Assembly: GCF_014191545.1 (NCBI RefSeq)
Contig: NZ_AP023361.1
Location: 896,501-960,500 of the forward strand
Direction of reading: 5' to 3'
Length of the DNA stretch: 64,000 nt
From: Terrihabitans soli
GTDB lineage: Bacteria; Pseudomonadota; Alphaproteobacteria; Rhizobiales; Methylopilaceae
The notes below the pieces were generated by a model. It was not told the origin of the DNA and did no database searches. It worked only from the letters and a program-made list of their open reading frames with translations. The position numbers and the translations under genes were made by a program. Every line of letters starts with the position of its first letter. Within the stretch, counting starts at the first letter, position 1. Positions 44,009-52,066 of the stretch are shown piece by piece.

Positions 44009-46068
44009 AAATAAGCCGGATCATCGGCACAGCCACAAGCGCGGCGGCCCTTATCGCGGGTGCCGCCGCGCTCTGGTTTTCCACGGCGTCTCCGCCATCC
44101 CTGGAGCGCGCGGGGAAGCTGTCGACGCTTGTCACCGACAGAAATGGAAAGCTTCTGCGTCCGTTCACGACGCCCGAAGGCATCTGGCGTCTGCCGGTCA
44201 CGAGCGCGGAGGTCGATCCGAAACTCCTGACCTATCTGAAGGCTTATGAAGACCGGCGGTTCGACGAGCATTTCGGCGCGGATCCTTATGCGTTCATGCG
44301 TGCCGCCTGGCAGGCGGCTCTGTATGGGCGCGTCGTTTCCGGCGGCTCGACGCTGTCGATGCAGACCGCGCGTCTGCTTGAGCCCGAACGCGGGCGCAAT
44401 CTGTCGCGCAAGATCTGGGAGATCGGGGCGGCGGCCGCACTCGAGCGCGAAGTCGGCAAACAGCGCGTGCTCGATCTTTATCTGACGCTTGCGCCTTATG
44501 GCGGCAATCTCGAAGGCGTGCGCGCGGCGTCCCTGGCTTATTTCGGCAAGGAGCCGGCGCGGCTGACGACGGCACAGGCCGCCTTGCTCGTGGCATTGCC
44601 GCAATCGCCGGAAGCGCGCCGTCCGGACCGCGACCGCGTGGCGGCCAAGCGCGCCCGCAATCGCGTCATCGATCGTCTGGTCGGGCAGGGCGTCATCGAA
44701 CCTGCCGAAGCCGAGTTCGCAAAATCCGAAGATGTACCCGACGGACGCAAAGCGTTTCCGGCCTTTGCCGCGCATGCGGCGGAAGGCGCTATTGCCCGTG
44801 CGCCGGATGAGAAGGTCATCAAGCTGACCATCGACCGCGAGATTCAAGTCGCGCTCGAAGGTCTTGCGCTTGAGCGCGCGCGCAATCTCGGCCCCGGTCA
44901 TTCGATGGCGATCGTTGCCGTCGATCACAAAACGGGCGCGGTGCGTGCCCATGTGGGCTCGGCGGATTATTTCGATGAGAGCCGTGCCGGTTCCGTCGAT
45001 CAGGCGCGCGCGGTGCGCTCGCCCGGCTCGACGCTGAAGCCTTTCATCTACGGCATGGCGTTCGAAGAAGGCATCGGCCTGCCGGAAACCCTGATCGAAG
45101 ACCGGCCGACGCGCTTCGGCGGCTATGCGCCGAAGAATTTCGGTGAAGATTTCCAGGGCACGGTGACGATGGAGAAGGCCTTGCAGCTTTCCTTGAACGT
45201 CCCGGCCGTCGCCGTGCTCGATGCGGTCGGGCCCGAGCGTCTCGTCACGCGCCTCAAGGATGGTGGTGCGCAACTGAAACTTCCGAACGGAGAAGCGCCG
45301 GGCCTTGCCATCGGCCTTGGCGGTGTCGGTACAAGCCTGTTCGATCTCGCAACGCTCTATACCGGCCTTGCCCGCGGCGGCGAGAGCATTCCTCTTTATG
45401 AGATGGGCGAGAAGCCCGAGGTCGAAGGAAGACGCCTTCTCGATCCGGTCGCCGCGGCACAGATCGCCCATGCGCTGCTCGGCACCCCGGCGCCAAAAAG
45501 CGCCGTGACGGGTCGCATCGCCTACAAGACGGGGACTTCGTACGGCTTCCGCGACGCCTGGGCCGTCGGTTTCGACGGACGCACCACCGTTGCCGTATGG
45601 ACGGGACGCCCGGACGGCGCTTCGAGCCCGGGCCTTGTCGGCCGCGACAGTGCGGGGCCGATCCTGTTCGACGCGTTTGCCCGCATTGCGCCGCGCACCG
45701 AACCTTTGCCGCCGCCGCCCTATGAGGCGACGCTTCGACTGGCCGAACTCCCGCCTGCCTTGAAGCGCTTCCAGCCGCGCGGCGAACCCGCGCCGCTTCT
45801 CGAGGCGGGGGATATGCCCCTGACCATTGCCTTCCCTGCGGATGGGGTGCGCGTCGATCTCGGCGCCGGGCAGGGCGCGCCGCAGGCCTTGGCGTTGAAG
45901 GCCGCGGGCGGCACGGCGCCGTTCACCTGGCTGGTCGACGGCAAACCCGTGACATCCGATGCCCGCCGCCGCGACAGCTTCTGGACGCCGGAGGGCCGGG
46001 GCTTTGCCCGCCTGACCGTGCTTGATGCCGCCGGGCGCTCGGCCTCGGCTACGGTCCGCATAGACTAA
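44005..46068 (+). CDS. pbpC: Penicillin-binding protein 1C
   Basis: A 687-residue bifunctional peptidoglycan synthase. It has an N-terminal membrane anchor (about 8-28), then a GT51 glycosyltransferase with EDRRFDEHFG and STLSMQTARL. The transpeptidase has SPGSTLKPF (catalytic Ser of SxxK), SLN (SxN) and YKTGTSYGFRDAW (KTG). A C-terminal beta domain typical of PBP1C (about 590-687) ends it. The GTG start overlaps the A2M stop (GTGA), so the two are translationally coupled. A2M is thought to protect the envelope when PBP1C repairs peptidoglycan. Confidence 0.95.
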   Translation: MKISRIIGTATSAAALIAGAAALWFSTASPPSLERAGKLSTLVTDRNGKLLRPFTTPEGIWRLPVTSAEVDPKLLTYLKAYEDRRFDEHFGADPYAFMRAAWQAALYGRVVSGGSTLSMQTARLLEPERGRNLSRKIWEIGAAAALEREVGKQRVLDLYLTLAPYGGNLEGVRAASLAYFGKEPARLTTAQAALLVALPQSPEARRPDRDRVAAKRARNRVIDRLVGQGVIEPAEAEFAKSEDVPDGRKAFPAFAAHAAEGAIARAPDEKVIKLTIDREIQVALEGLALERARNLGPGHSMAIVAVDHKTGAVRAHVGSADYFDESRAGSVDQARAVRSPGSTLKPFIYGMAFEEGIGLPETLIEDRPTRFGGYAPKNFGEDFQGTVTMEKALQLSLNVPAVAVLDAVGPERLVTRLKDGGAQLKLPNGEAPGLAIGLGGVGTSLFDLATLYTGLARGGESIPLYEMGEKPEVEGRRLLDPVAAAQIAHALLGTPAPKSAVTGRIAYKTGTSYGFRDAWAVGFDGRTTVAVWTGRPDGASSPGLVGRDSAGPILFDAFARIAPRTEPLPPPPYEATLRLAELPPALKRFQPRGEPAPLLEAGDMPLTIAFPADGVRVDLGAGQGAPQALALKAAGGTAPFTWLVDGKPVTSDARRRDSFWTPEGRGFARLTVLDAAGRSASATVRID

Positions 46069-46156
46069 GGCTCTCCAGTACATAGGAAGGAGTGGGGTTC
46101 ACTTCCTTCTCAAATCCCTGTAGCGGATCGGGCAAATCCGAAACCGGAGCACCTCT

Positions 46157-47161
46157 ATGTCCGTCCCTGCCACAATGACCGCCATTGAAATCTCTACTCC
46201 GGGCGGTCCGGAAGGGCTGACGCCGACGACGCGTCCGGTGCCGCAGCCCGGCAAAGGCGAGGTTCTGATCGAGATCCATGCGGCCGGCATCAACCGTCCG
46301 GACGTCCTGCAGCGCATGGGCAAGTATGAGCCGCCGCCGGGTACGACCGATATTCCGGGCCTTGAGGTTGCGGGCGTGATCGCCGCGCTCGGCGAGGGCG
46401 TCTCCGAGTTCAAGCTCGGCGACAAGGTCTGTGCGCTCCTCGCCGGTGGCGGCTATGCCGAATATGTCACGGCGCCCGCGGCCCAGGTCCTGCCGGTGCC
46501 GGGCAGCCTTTCCATGGTCGAAGCGGCCTGCCTGCCGGAAACCTTCTTTACGGTCTGGAGCAATGTGTTCGATCGCGGCCGCCTCAAAGCGGGCGAGAAC
46601 TTCCTTGTCCATGGCGGCTCGTCGGGCATCGGAACTGCTGCAATTCCTCTCGCCAAAGCCTTCGGCGCAAAGGTCTTTACGACCGCCGGCAGTGCCGAGA
46701 AATGCGCCGCCTGCGTCGAGCTCGGGGCCGATCGGGCGATCAACTATAAGGACGAGGACTTCGTCGAGGTCATCAAAGCCGAAACGGGAGGCAAGGGCGT
46801 CGATGTCGTGCTCGATATGGTCGGCGGCGATTATGTCGGACGGACCGTTTCGGTCATGGCGGTCGATGGGCGCCATGTCTCGATCGCCTTCCTGCAAAGC
46901 CCGAAGATCACGCTCAACTTCTTCCCGGTCATGACCAAGCGTCTGACCCTGACCGGCTCGACCCTGCGCGCCCGTTCGGTTGCCGACAAGAAGGCCATTG
47001 CCGACCAGCTGCGCGACAAGGTCTGGCCGTTGATCGCGAGCGGCAAGATCGCGCCCAAGCTGTACAAGACCTTCCCGCTGAAAGAGGCGGCGGCGGCTCA
47101 CGCCCTGATGGAATCCAGCCAGCACATCGGCAAAATCGCGCTCCTCGTCCGGGGCGGCTGA
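46157..47161 (+). CDS. NAD(P)H quinone oxidoreductase, PIG3 family
   Basis: A 334-residue zinc-free medium-chain dehydrogenase. It has AAGINRPDVLQRMGKY (the PIG3-type quinone-binding start), GLEVAGVI, LPETFFTVWSNVF and VHGGSSGIGTAA (NADPH-binding), with FPLKEAAAAHALMESSQHIGKI at the end. It likely reduces quinones or enones with NADPH in the cytoplasm. It follows pbpC by 88 bases that include short weak hairpins; co-transcription is possible but not shown. Confidence 0.92.
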   Translation: MSVPATMTAIEISTPGGPEGLTPTTRPVPQPGKGEVLIEIHAAGINRPDVLQRMGKYEPPPGTTDIPGLEVAGVIAALGEGVSEFKLGDKVCALLAGGGYAEYVTAPAAQVLPVPGSLSMVEAACLPETFFTVWSNVFDRGRLKAGENFLVHGGSSGIGTAAIPLAKAFGAKVFTTAGSAEKCAACVELGADRAINYKDEDFVEVIKAETGGKGVDVVLDMVGGDYVGRTVSVMAVDGRHVSIAFLQSPKITLNFFPVMTKRLTLTGSTLRARSVADKKAIADQLRDKVWPLIASGKIAPKLYKTFPLKEAAAAHALMESSQHIGKIALLVRGG

Positions 47162-47460
47162 GCCGTTTTTCGGGGCCGGCGCCTGCCTTCAAACCGCCGG
47201 CTTCAAGGCAAAACGGGCTGAGCCGGAAGGCCGCAGGCGGCTGTTGGCGGCTTGTCTGCACGCTTATTAAGCATCTGATCCCGCGAACGTCTTGGCGTTA
47301 GCGAAGATGGCTAATTCACATCTCGTAACGGTTGCCTTCTGTGTGGCAGCCAATATACTCCCCTCCAGCTACCGGCGCTCCGCCGGTTGCCTTTTCGACG
47401 AAATCCGCCACGCGTCCCACGCGAAAAAAAGCGGAAATCGGTCATGGGAGAGAGAACGCG
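47162..47460. other. Leader region upstream of tctC
   Basis: About 299 bases without a gene. A perfect hairpin ACCGGCG/CGCCGGT (47371-47387, loop CTC) is followed by TGCCTTTT and could act as a leader attenuator. A GGGAGAGAG ribosome-binding site lies directly before the tctC ATG. No promoter boxes were assigned. Confidence 0.4.
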
Positions 47461-48468
47461 ATGAAGAAAGAGCTATCCCGAATTGCGTCTTGCGGTGCGG
47501 TGGCTGCGGCTGCTGTTCTTGCGCTGACGGTGAGTGCGTCTGCGCAGTGGAAGCCGACGAAGACGGTTGAGTTTATCGTGCCGGCCGGCACGGGCGGCGG
47601 CGCCGACCAGATGGCGCGCACGCTTCAGGGTGTTATTCAGAAGCACGAGCTGATGGATCAGTCGCTTGTTGTTCTGAACAAGTCGGGCGGCGCCGGCGGC
47701 GAGGGCTTCCTCGACGTTAAGGGCTCGGCCGGCAATCCGCACAAGATCATCATCACGCTGTCGAACCTGTTCACGACGCCTCTGTCGACGGGCATTCCGT
47801 TCAGCTGGCAGGACATCACGCCGGTTTCGATGCTGGCGCTTGACGAATTCGTCCTGTGGGTGAACTCGGAGTCTCCGTACAAGACGGCGGGCGATTACCT
47901 GACGGCTCTGAAGGCGTCCAAGCCGAACGACTTCAAGATGGCTGGTACCGGCACCAAGCAGGAAGACCAGATCATCACGGCGGCTCTTGAGCAGACGACG
48001 GGTGCGAAGTTCACCTATGTTCCGTTCAAGGGCGGCGGCGACGTCGTCACGCAGCTGGTTGGCGGTCACGTGACCTCGACGGTGAACAACCCGATCGAAG
48101 CGGTTGCCCAGTGGCGCGCCGGCAAGGTCCGTCCGCTGTGCGTGTTCGACAAGGAACGCCTGAAGTACACCGACAAGGTGACCTCGGACATGGCCTGGTC
48201 GGACATCCCGACCTGCATCGAGTCCGGCATCAACACGGACTATCTGATGCTGCGCGGCATCTTCATGCCGTCGGGCGTGGACCAGGCTGCGGTCGACTTC
48301 TATGTCGACCTCTTCAAGAAGGTCGCTGCGACCGACGAATGGAAGTCGTTCATGGCCAAGGGTGCGTTCAACACGACCACTCTGAGCGGAGCCGAATACA
48401 AAGCTTGGGTTGCTGACGCGGAAGCGCGCCACAAGGACCTGATGCAGAAGGCCGGCTTCCTGAAGTGA
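47461..48468 (+). CDS. tctC: Tripartite tricarboxylate-type transporter substrate-binding protein (Bug/TctC)
   Basis: The 335-residue periplasmic protein has a signal peptide cleaved near residue 28 (SASA-QWKP). It has the Bug-fold landmarks KTVEFIVPAGTGGGADQMAR (carboxylate-binding loop), the KFTYVPFKGGGDVVTQLVGGHV segment and a C-terminal WVADAEARHKDLM helix. These receptors bind carboxylates. The ATG at 47461 is preceded by GGAGAGAG; an upstream frame is non-coding. With tctB, tctA and the nearby oxc/frc genes, oxalate is a plausible ligand, but this is inferred from location only. Confidence 0.92.
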   Translation: MKKELSRIASCGAVAAAAVLALTVSASAQWKPTKTVEFIVPAGTGGGADQMARTLQGVIQKHELMDQSLVVLNKSGGAGGEGFLDVKGSAGNPHKIIITLSNLFTTPLSTGIPFSWQDITPVSMLALDEFVLWVNSESPYKTAGDYLTALKASKPNDFKMAGTGTKQEDQIITAALEQTTGAKFTYVPFKGGGDVVTQLVGGHVTSTVNNPIEAVAQWRAGKVRPLCVFDKERLKYTDKVTSDMAWSDIPTCIESGINTDYLMLRGIFMPSGVDQAAVDFYVDLFKKVAATDEWKSFMAKGAFNTTTLSGAEYKAWVADAEARHKDLMQKAGFLK

Positions 48469-48484
48469 TCTGACGAGATGAGAG

Positions 48485-48521
48485 AACGCCCCCGGCTCCA
48501 CTGAGCCAGGGGCGTTTTTTT
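48485..48521 (+). terminator. Intrinsic terminator directly after tctC
   Basis: AACGCCCC and GGGGCGTT arms, with an inner GGCT/AGCC extension, are followed by an unbroken run of seven Ts. It lies inside the transporter gene set, so partial termination would give more receptor than permease mRNA. Confidence 0.85.
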
Positions 48522-48540
48522 CTGTGAGAGCAAAAGTTAA

Positions 48541-48639
48541 CTGAACCTGACTGTTGTCAGGGTTCAGCAAAAGGGAGCTGAACCTGACTGTTGGAAGGGT
48601 TCGGCAACAGCACTGAACCCGGCTGTTGCCGGAGTTCAG
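48541..48639. repeat. Three clustered TGTT-loop hairpin repeats
   Basis: Copies at 48541-48567, 48578-48604 and 48613-48639 share the left arm CTGAACC, a central CTGTTG and a right arm close to GGGTTCAG. Each is a near-palindrome of about 11-12 base pairs with a TGTT loop. The copies are 35-37 bases apart, start to start. Two more copies flank the CBS gene. Confidence 0.75.
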
Positions 48640-48807
48640 AAGAACAATGGTTTCTTCCGGCTCTTCAGCGTGCCGGGTTCTTCTTCCGGTCCCGGGATAG
48701 GGGGCGGACCTTGAGTGTCTTCGGGGCCTGTACATACAGGTCCTGAGGTTTTGGGGTGTACGGCCGTCCTGAGGATGGGCCGTCTTTTGAAGTTTTGAGG
48801 GGGTCAG

Positions 48808-49317
48808 ATGAGCAAGCATAGCAGCGCACCGGGCGAATACACGGTGTCGTACCGCTCGGTCGACGCGGTCGTGGCGCTCCTTTTCATGGCGCTGTCCTGC
48901 GTCGTGATGTGGGACAGCTGGGGCATCGGCGCCAAATGGGCGTCGGATGGTCCGCAGGCGGGTTACTTCCCGTTCTATATCGGGCTGATCATGTTTATCG
49001 CGAGCTTGGGTACGCTCGTGCAGTCGATCATCACGAAGACGCCGAACCTTGAGACCTTCGTCGAGAAGGGCCAGCTCAAAATGGTTCTGGCGGTTCTCGT
49101 TCCGACGGCTGTGTATGTTGCGGCGATCCCGTTCCTTGGCCTTTACGTGGCCGGCGCGATCTTCATCGCCTTCTTCATGGTGGCGATTGGCAAGTACAAC
49201 ATCCTGAAAGCGATCCCGGTCGCGATCGGCGTGCCTTTGGCACTCTTCATCCTGTTCGAGATCTGGTTCCTCATTCCGCTGCCCAAGGGCCCGGTTGAGA
49301 ACTTCCTCGGCTACTGA
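48808..49317 (+). CDS. tctB: TctB-family small permease subunit
   Basis: A 169-residue membrane protein with four predicted helices. The typical TctB start (VDAVVALLFMALSCVVMW) is followed by GPQAGYFPFYIGLIMF and a C-terminal GPVENFLGY, characteristic of the small subunit of tripartite tricarboxylate transporters. It partners TctA in the inner membrane. The start ATG follows GAGGGGG. Confidence 0.88.
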   Translation: MSKHSSAPGEYTVSYRSVDAVVALLFMALSCVVMWDSWGIGAKWASDGPQAGYFPFYIGLIMFIASLGTLVQSIITKTPNLETFVEKGQLKMVLAVLVPTAVYVAAIPFLGLYVAGAIFIAFFMVAIGKYNILKAIPVAIGVPLALFILFEIWFLIPLPKGPVENFLGY

Positions 49318-49433
49318 CGATCAGTCTCGCCGCGGCAGGGGGTCTGCTGCGGCGTCATTTGAGTTTCACAAAAGAACAGCGCCACTAGAAGTCCTTCAGC
49401 CCTTAAGGCAGGACCGGCGCTCCGGAGGGGGTC

Positions 49434-50975
49434 TTGGACGCGTTATACTCACTCATTGAAGGCTTCGGCGTTCTCGGCGATCCGTGGAACATTTTCTACA
49501 TGTTCCTCGGCGTCACACTGGGCGTTCTCATCGGCGTGCTGCCGGGTCTTGGCGGCGCCAACGGCGTTGCCATCCTTCTGCCGCTGACATTCTCGATGTC
49601 GCCGGTGTCGGCGATCATCATGCTGTCGTCGATCTATTGGGGCGCGCTGTTCGGCGGCGCGATCACCTCGGTCCTGTTCAACATTCCGGGCGAGCCCTGG
49701 TCTGTTGCGACGACCTTTGACGGCCATCCGATGGCGCAGAAGGGACGGGCCGGCGAAGCGCTCACAGCAGCCTTCACCTCGTCCTTCCTCGGCGGCACGG
49801 TGGCGGTCCTTCTGATCACCTTCCTTGCGCCGATCATCGCGGACTTTGCGCTTGAATTCGGCCCGGCCGAGTTCTTCGGCGTCTATCTTTTGACCTTCTG
49901 CTCCTTCGTGGGCATGGGCAAGGAATCGCCGTTCAAGGTTCTGGCGGCGATGATGCTCGGCTTTGCTCTTGCCGCGGTCGGTCTCGACTCGGTGACGGGC
50001 ACGCTGCGCATGACGTTCGGCACGGTCGAGCTGCTGCGCGGCTTTGACTTCCTGATCGCGGTTATCGGCCTGTTCGGCGTCGGCGAGATTCTGCTGACGA
50101 TCGAAGAAGGACTGTCGTTCAAGGGCAAGTCGGCGACGATCTCGCCGACCGTTGTCTGGCAGACCTGGAAGCAGATCCCGCAGCATTGGGCGACGATCAT
50201 CCGCGGGGCGGTCGTCGGCTGCTGGATGGGCATCACGCCGGGCGGCGCAACGCCGGCCTCGTTCATGTCCTACGGTCTGGCCAAGCGCTTCTCGAAGCGT
50301 GGCCGGTTCTTCGGCACGGGCGAACTCGAAGGCGTTGTGGCGCCCGAGACCGCGGCGCATGCCGCCGGTACTTCGGCTCTGCTCCCGATGCTGACGCTCG
50401 GCATTCCCGGCTCGCCGACGGCGGCCGTCATGCTCGGCGGTCTTCTGATCTGGGGTCTTCAGCCGGGTCCGCTTCTGTTCGTCGAACAGAAGGAATTCGT
50501 CTGGGGTCTGATCGCCTCGATCTATCTCGGCAATATCGCGGGCCTTCTCGTCGTTCTGACGACGGTGCCGCTGTTTGCCTCGATCCTGCGCATTCCGTTC
50601 TCGATCATCGCTCCCGTGATCCTCGTGATCTGCGCGGTCGGTGCGTACACGGTGCACAATGCGTTCGGCGACGTTGCCGTCATGCTGTTCTTCGGCCTGC
50701 TCGGTTACGTGTTCAAGAAGCTGAACTATCCGCTGGCGCCTCTGGTTCTGGCGCTGGTGCTTGGCGATATGGCTGAATCGGCCTTCCGTCAGGCCATGCT
50801 GGTCAGCCAGGGCGACCTCACGGTCTTCTGGTCGAACTGGCTTGTCGGCGGTCTTGTGACGCTCGCGCTGCTGATGCTGTTCTGGCCGGCGATCTCGTTC
50901 CTTCTCGGCCGCCTGCTCGGCAAGAAGGGCGGCGCCGACGAGGATGACGGTCAGGTTGAGACCAAAGCCGTCTGA
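49434..50975 (+). CDS. tctA: TctA-family large permease subunit
   Basis: A 513-residue protein with about twelve membrane helices. The TctA hallmarks are GVLPGLGGANGVAILLPLTF and NIPGEPWSVATTFDG in the first repeat, with GITPGGATPASFMSYGLAK and TLGIPGSPTAAVMLGGL in the second. It is the ion-coupled translocation subunit. The start is TTG at 49434 preceded by GGAGGGGG. It is the last gene of the tctC-B-A set and is followed by a strong terminator. Confidence 0.92.
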   Translation: MDALYSLIEGFGVLGDPWNIFYMFLGVTLGVLIGVLPGLGGANGVAILLPLTFSMSPVSAIIMLSSIYWGALFGGAITSVLFNIPGEPWSVATTFDGHPMAQKGRAGEALTAAFTSSFLGGTVAVLLITFLAPIIADFALEFGPAEFFGVYLLTFCSFVGMGKESPFKVLAAMMLGFALAAVGLDSVTGTLRMTFGTVELLRGFDFLIAVIGLFGVGEILLTIEEGLSFKGKSATISPTVVWQTWKQIPQHWATIIRGAVVGCWMGITPGGATPASFMSYGLAKRFSKRGRFFGTGELEGVVAPETAAHAAGTSALLPMLTLGIPGSPTAAVMLGGLLIWGLQPGPLLFVEQKEFVWGLIASIYLGNIAGLLVVLTTVPLFASILRIPFSIIAPVILVICAVGAYTVHNAFGDVAVMLFFGLLGYVFKKLNYPLAPLVLALVLGDMAESAFRQAMLVSQGDLTVFWSNWLVGGLVTLALLMLFWPAISFLLGRLLGKKGGADEDDGQVETKAV

Positions 50976-50998
50976 TCGACGTCAGACAACGTAACGAC

Positions 50999-51034
50999 AA
51001 AGCCGGGCGCGCAAGCGCCCGGCTTTTTGTTTTG
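50999..51034 (+). terminator. Intrinsic terminator after tctA
   Basis: AAAGCCGGGCGC and GCGCCCGGCTTT make a perfect 12-base stem with a GCAA tetraloop followed by TTGTTTT. The preceding A run also allows function on the other strand for the CBS gene. Confidence 0.92.
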
Positions 51035-51058
51035 AGCCTGTGCTCCGATTTTTGGTTG

Positions 51059-51085
51059 CTGAACCCTCGCAACAGCGAGGTTCAG
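51059..51085. repeat. TGTT-loop hairpin repeat overlapping the CBS gene stop
   Basis: In reverse orientation this copy reads CTGAACC, then TCGCTGTTGCGA, then GGGTTCAG. The TGA stop of the CBS gene falls inside it. Confidence 0.7.
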
Positions 51086-51489
51086 CCAGCCAACTCCTCA
51101 AGGCGGAGCGCAATGAAGTCTCTGATCGAGACGACGCCGATAAGCGTTGTACCGTCGATGACGGGCAGATGGCGCACATAATGGCGGTCCATCAGCTCGA
51201 GCACGATTTTGAGATCATCGTTCGGATGGCAGGAGATGACCTTGCGCGACATCAGAGCCGAGACCGGCTTTTTGAGTGCGGCCGCGCCATGCTCGACGAC
51301 GGCGTGCAGAAGATCGCGCTCGGAGAACATGCCGACAATCGTGTCGCCTTCGGTGCCGACCGAGTCCTTGACGACCAGCGCCCCGACATTCTCCTTGCTG
51401 AGGAGGCGCGCCGCCGTCTCGACCGGCTCGTCCATGCGCGCCGTCAGAATGCGCGTGCCCTTCTTCCTCAGGAGTTCGGCGACCTTCAT
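51082..51489 (-). CDS. CBS-pair domain protein
   Basis: A 135-residue protein made of two CBS motifs (about 10-65 and 75-130), with GALVVKDS, GMFSERDLLHAVVEHG and the second-copy LPVIDGTTLIGVVSIRDFIALRL. Stand-alone CBS pairs bind adenine nucleotides or SAM and regulate partner proteins; no partner is fused here. It is antisense to the surrounding transporter and oxalate genes and is flanked on both sides by TGTT-loop hairpin repeats. Confidence 0.88.
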   Translation of the reverse strand: MKVAELLRKKGTRILTARMDEPVETAARLLSKENVGALVVKDSVGTEGDTIVGMFSERDLLHAVVEHGAAALKKPVSALMSRKVISCHPNDDLKIVLELMDRHYVRHLPVIDGTTLIGVVSIRDFIALRLEELAG

Positions 51490-51543
51490 CGGAGTTCTCC
51501 GCTAGCTGAGACGTCACGGTCTTGCTTGACCGACCCTTGCCAG

Positions 51544-51570
51544 CCGAACCTCGCTGTTGGGAGGGTCCGG
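51544..51570. repeat. TGTT-loop hairpin repeat upstream of the CBS gene
   Basis: Left arm CCGAACC, centre TCGCTGTTGGGA, right arm GGGTCCGG. It is the fifth copy of the family, in forward orientation, 55 bases from the CBS start. Confidence 0.65.
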
Positions 51571-51704
51571 CAGAAAAAGAGAGCCGCGGTCCAAGTCTTT
51601 GTGCCGTGTTCGTATGACCGCAGAAGGGTGAGGGCGGGCCGGTCCCCTGTCAAACCAAAGGCCGGAAACGGGGGCTGTTGCCCCCTTATATTCGGCCGAA
51701 CCCC

Positions 51705-51797
51705 GGCTAAGGGGCGAGGGGACGGAGGATCGGCAGAGGACTGCAAATCCCTTGCGTCCGGGGCGTCTTTCCGGTCCCTCCGCAATACCCCTTAGCC
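51705..51797 (+). other. Inverted repeat enclosing a tRNA-Cys-like sequence
   Basis: Perfect outer arms GGCTAAGGGG and CCCCTTAGCC (51705-51714, 51788-51797) enclose inner arms CGGAGG and CCTCCG (51723-51728, 51777-51782). Between them lies GAGGACTGCAAATCC, which looks like the anticodon arm of a tRNA-Cys (GCA). A possible T stem follows, but the D arm is missing, the T loop is not canonical, and CAA replaces CCA. It is probably a decayed tRNA or a structured RNA/DNA element, not a working tRNA. Confidence 0.3.
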
Positions 51798-51821
51798 CAC
51801 CCAGTTGGGGCCCTTCGGGCT

Positions 51822-51843
51822 GGTCTTTTTGACGTCAAAGACC
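51822..51843. promoter_or_regulatory. Palindrome centred on TGACGTCA, candidate operator
   Basis: GGTCTTT and AAAGACC arms surround a central TGACGTCA in a 22-base imperfect palindrome. It lies 224 bases upstream of the GntR-type regulator start. FCD-type GntR proteins bind short palindromes and often autoregulate, so it is a candidate site; this is inference. Confidence 0.3.
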
Positions 51844-52066
51844 GGACAGGGCAGGGTGCGGGACCCGTTGAGGCTCTTGGGGTTTTGGCGAATCTCAAGG
51901 CCGTTCCGAGGCTTGGCAAAAAGGCGCCCAGAGCCGCATGACATTGGTGTGAATCTGATTGCGTGGGGCTGTGGCATACAGTAGACCATATGCGCGCATC
52001 GCGTCCCGCGGCCGCCCGTTTGAGGCAGGCTTTTAAAGGGCGCGTTCCCGTGGGAATTTTGATCTT

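Larger units (their letters stand above)
48469..48807. other. Structured 339-base spacer between tctC and tctB
   Basis: It holds a terminator hairpin right after tctC and three TGTT-loop hairpin repeats, both listed separately. Two further hairpins lie near tctB: CCTGTA/TACAGG at 48727-48740 and ACGGCC/GGCCGT at 48760-48783, the second followed by CTTTTG. The GAGGGGG ribosome-binding site of tctB follows. No coding frame is supported. Confidence 0.6.
51490..52066. other. 577-base structured intergenic region upstream of the GntR gene
   Basis: No gene is supported. Contents in order: a TGTT-loop repeat (51544-51570), a GGGGGC-TGTT-GCCCCC hairpin (51670-51685), a large inverted repeat enclosing a tRNA-Cys-like stretch (51705-51797), a GCCC-TTC-GGGC hairpin followed by T-rich sequence (51810-51830), and a palindrome centred on TGACGTCA (51822-51843). 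The region should hold the promoters of the CBS and GntR genes. Confidence 0.5.

Noticed and set aside
43885-46083. A 2.2-kb minus-strand open frame over pbpC
   Set aside because: pbpC has all catalytic motifs on the plus strand; the minus translation is Arg/Ala-rich without domains.
48541-48639. CRISPR array
   Set aside because: The three copies are themselves near-palindromes only 35-37 bases apart, leaving spacers of about 10 bases, and no cas genes are present.
51723-51785. Functional tRNA-Cys gene
   Set aside because: The D arm is missing, the T loop is non-canonical, the acceptor has mismatches, and CAA stands in place of CCA.
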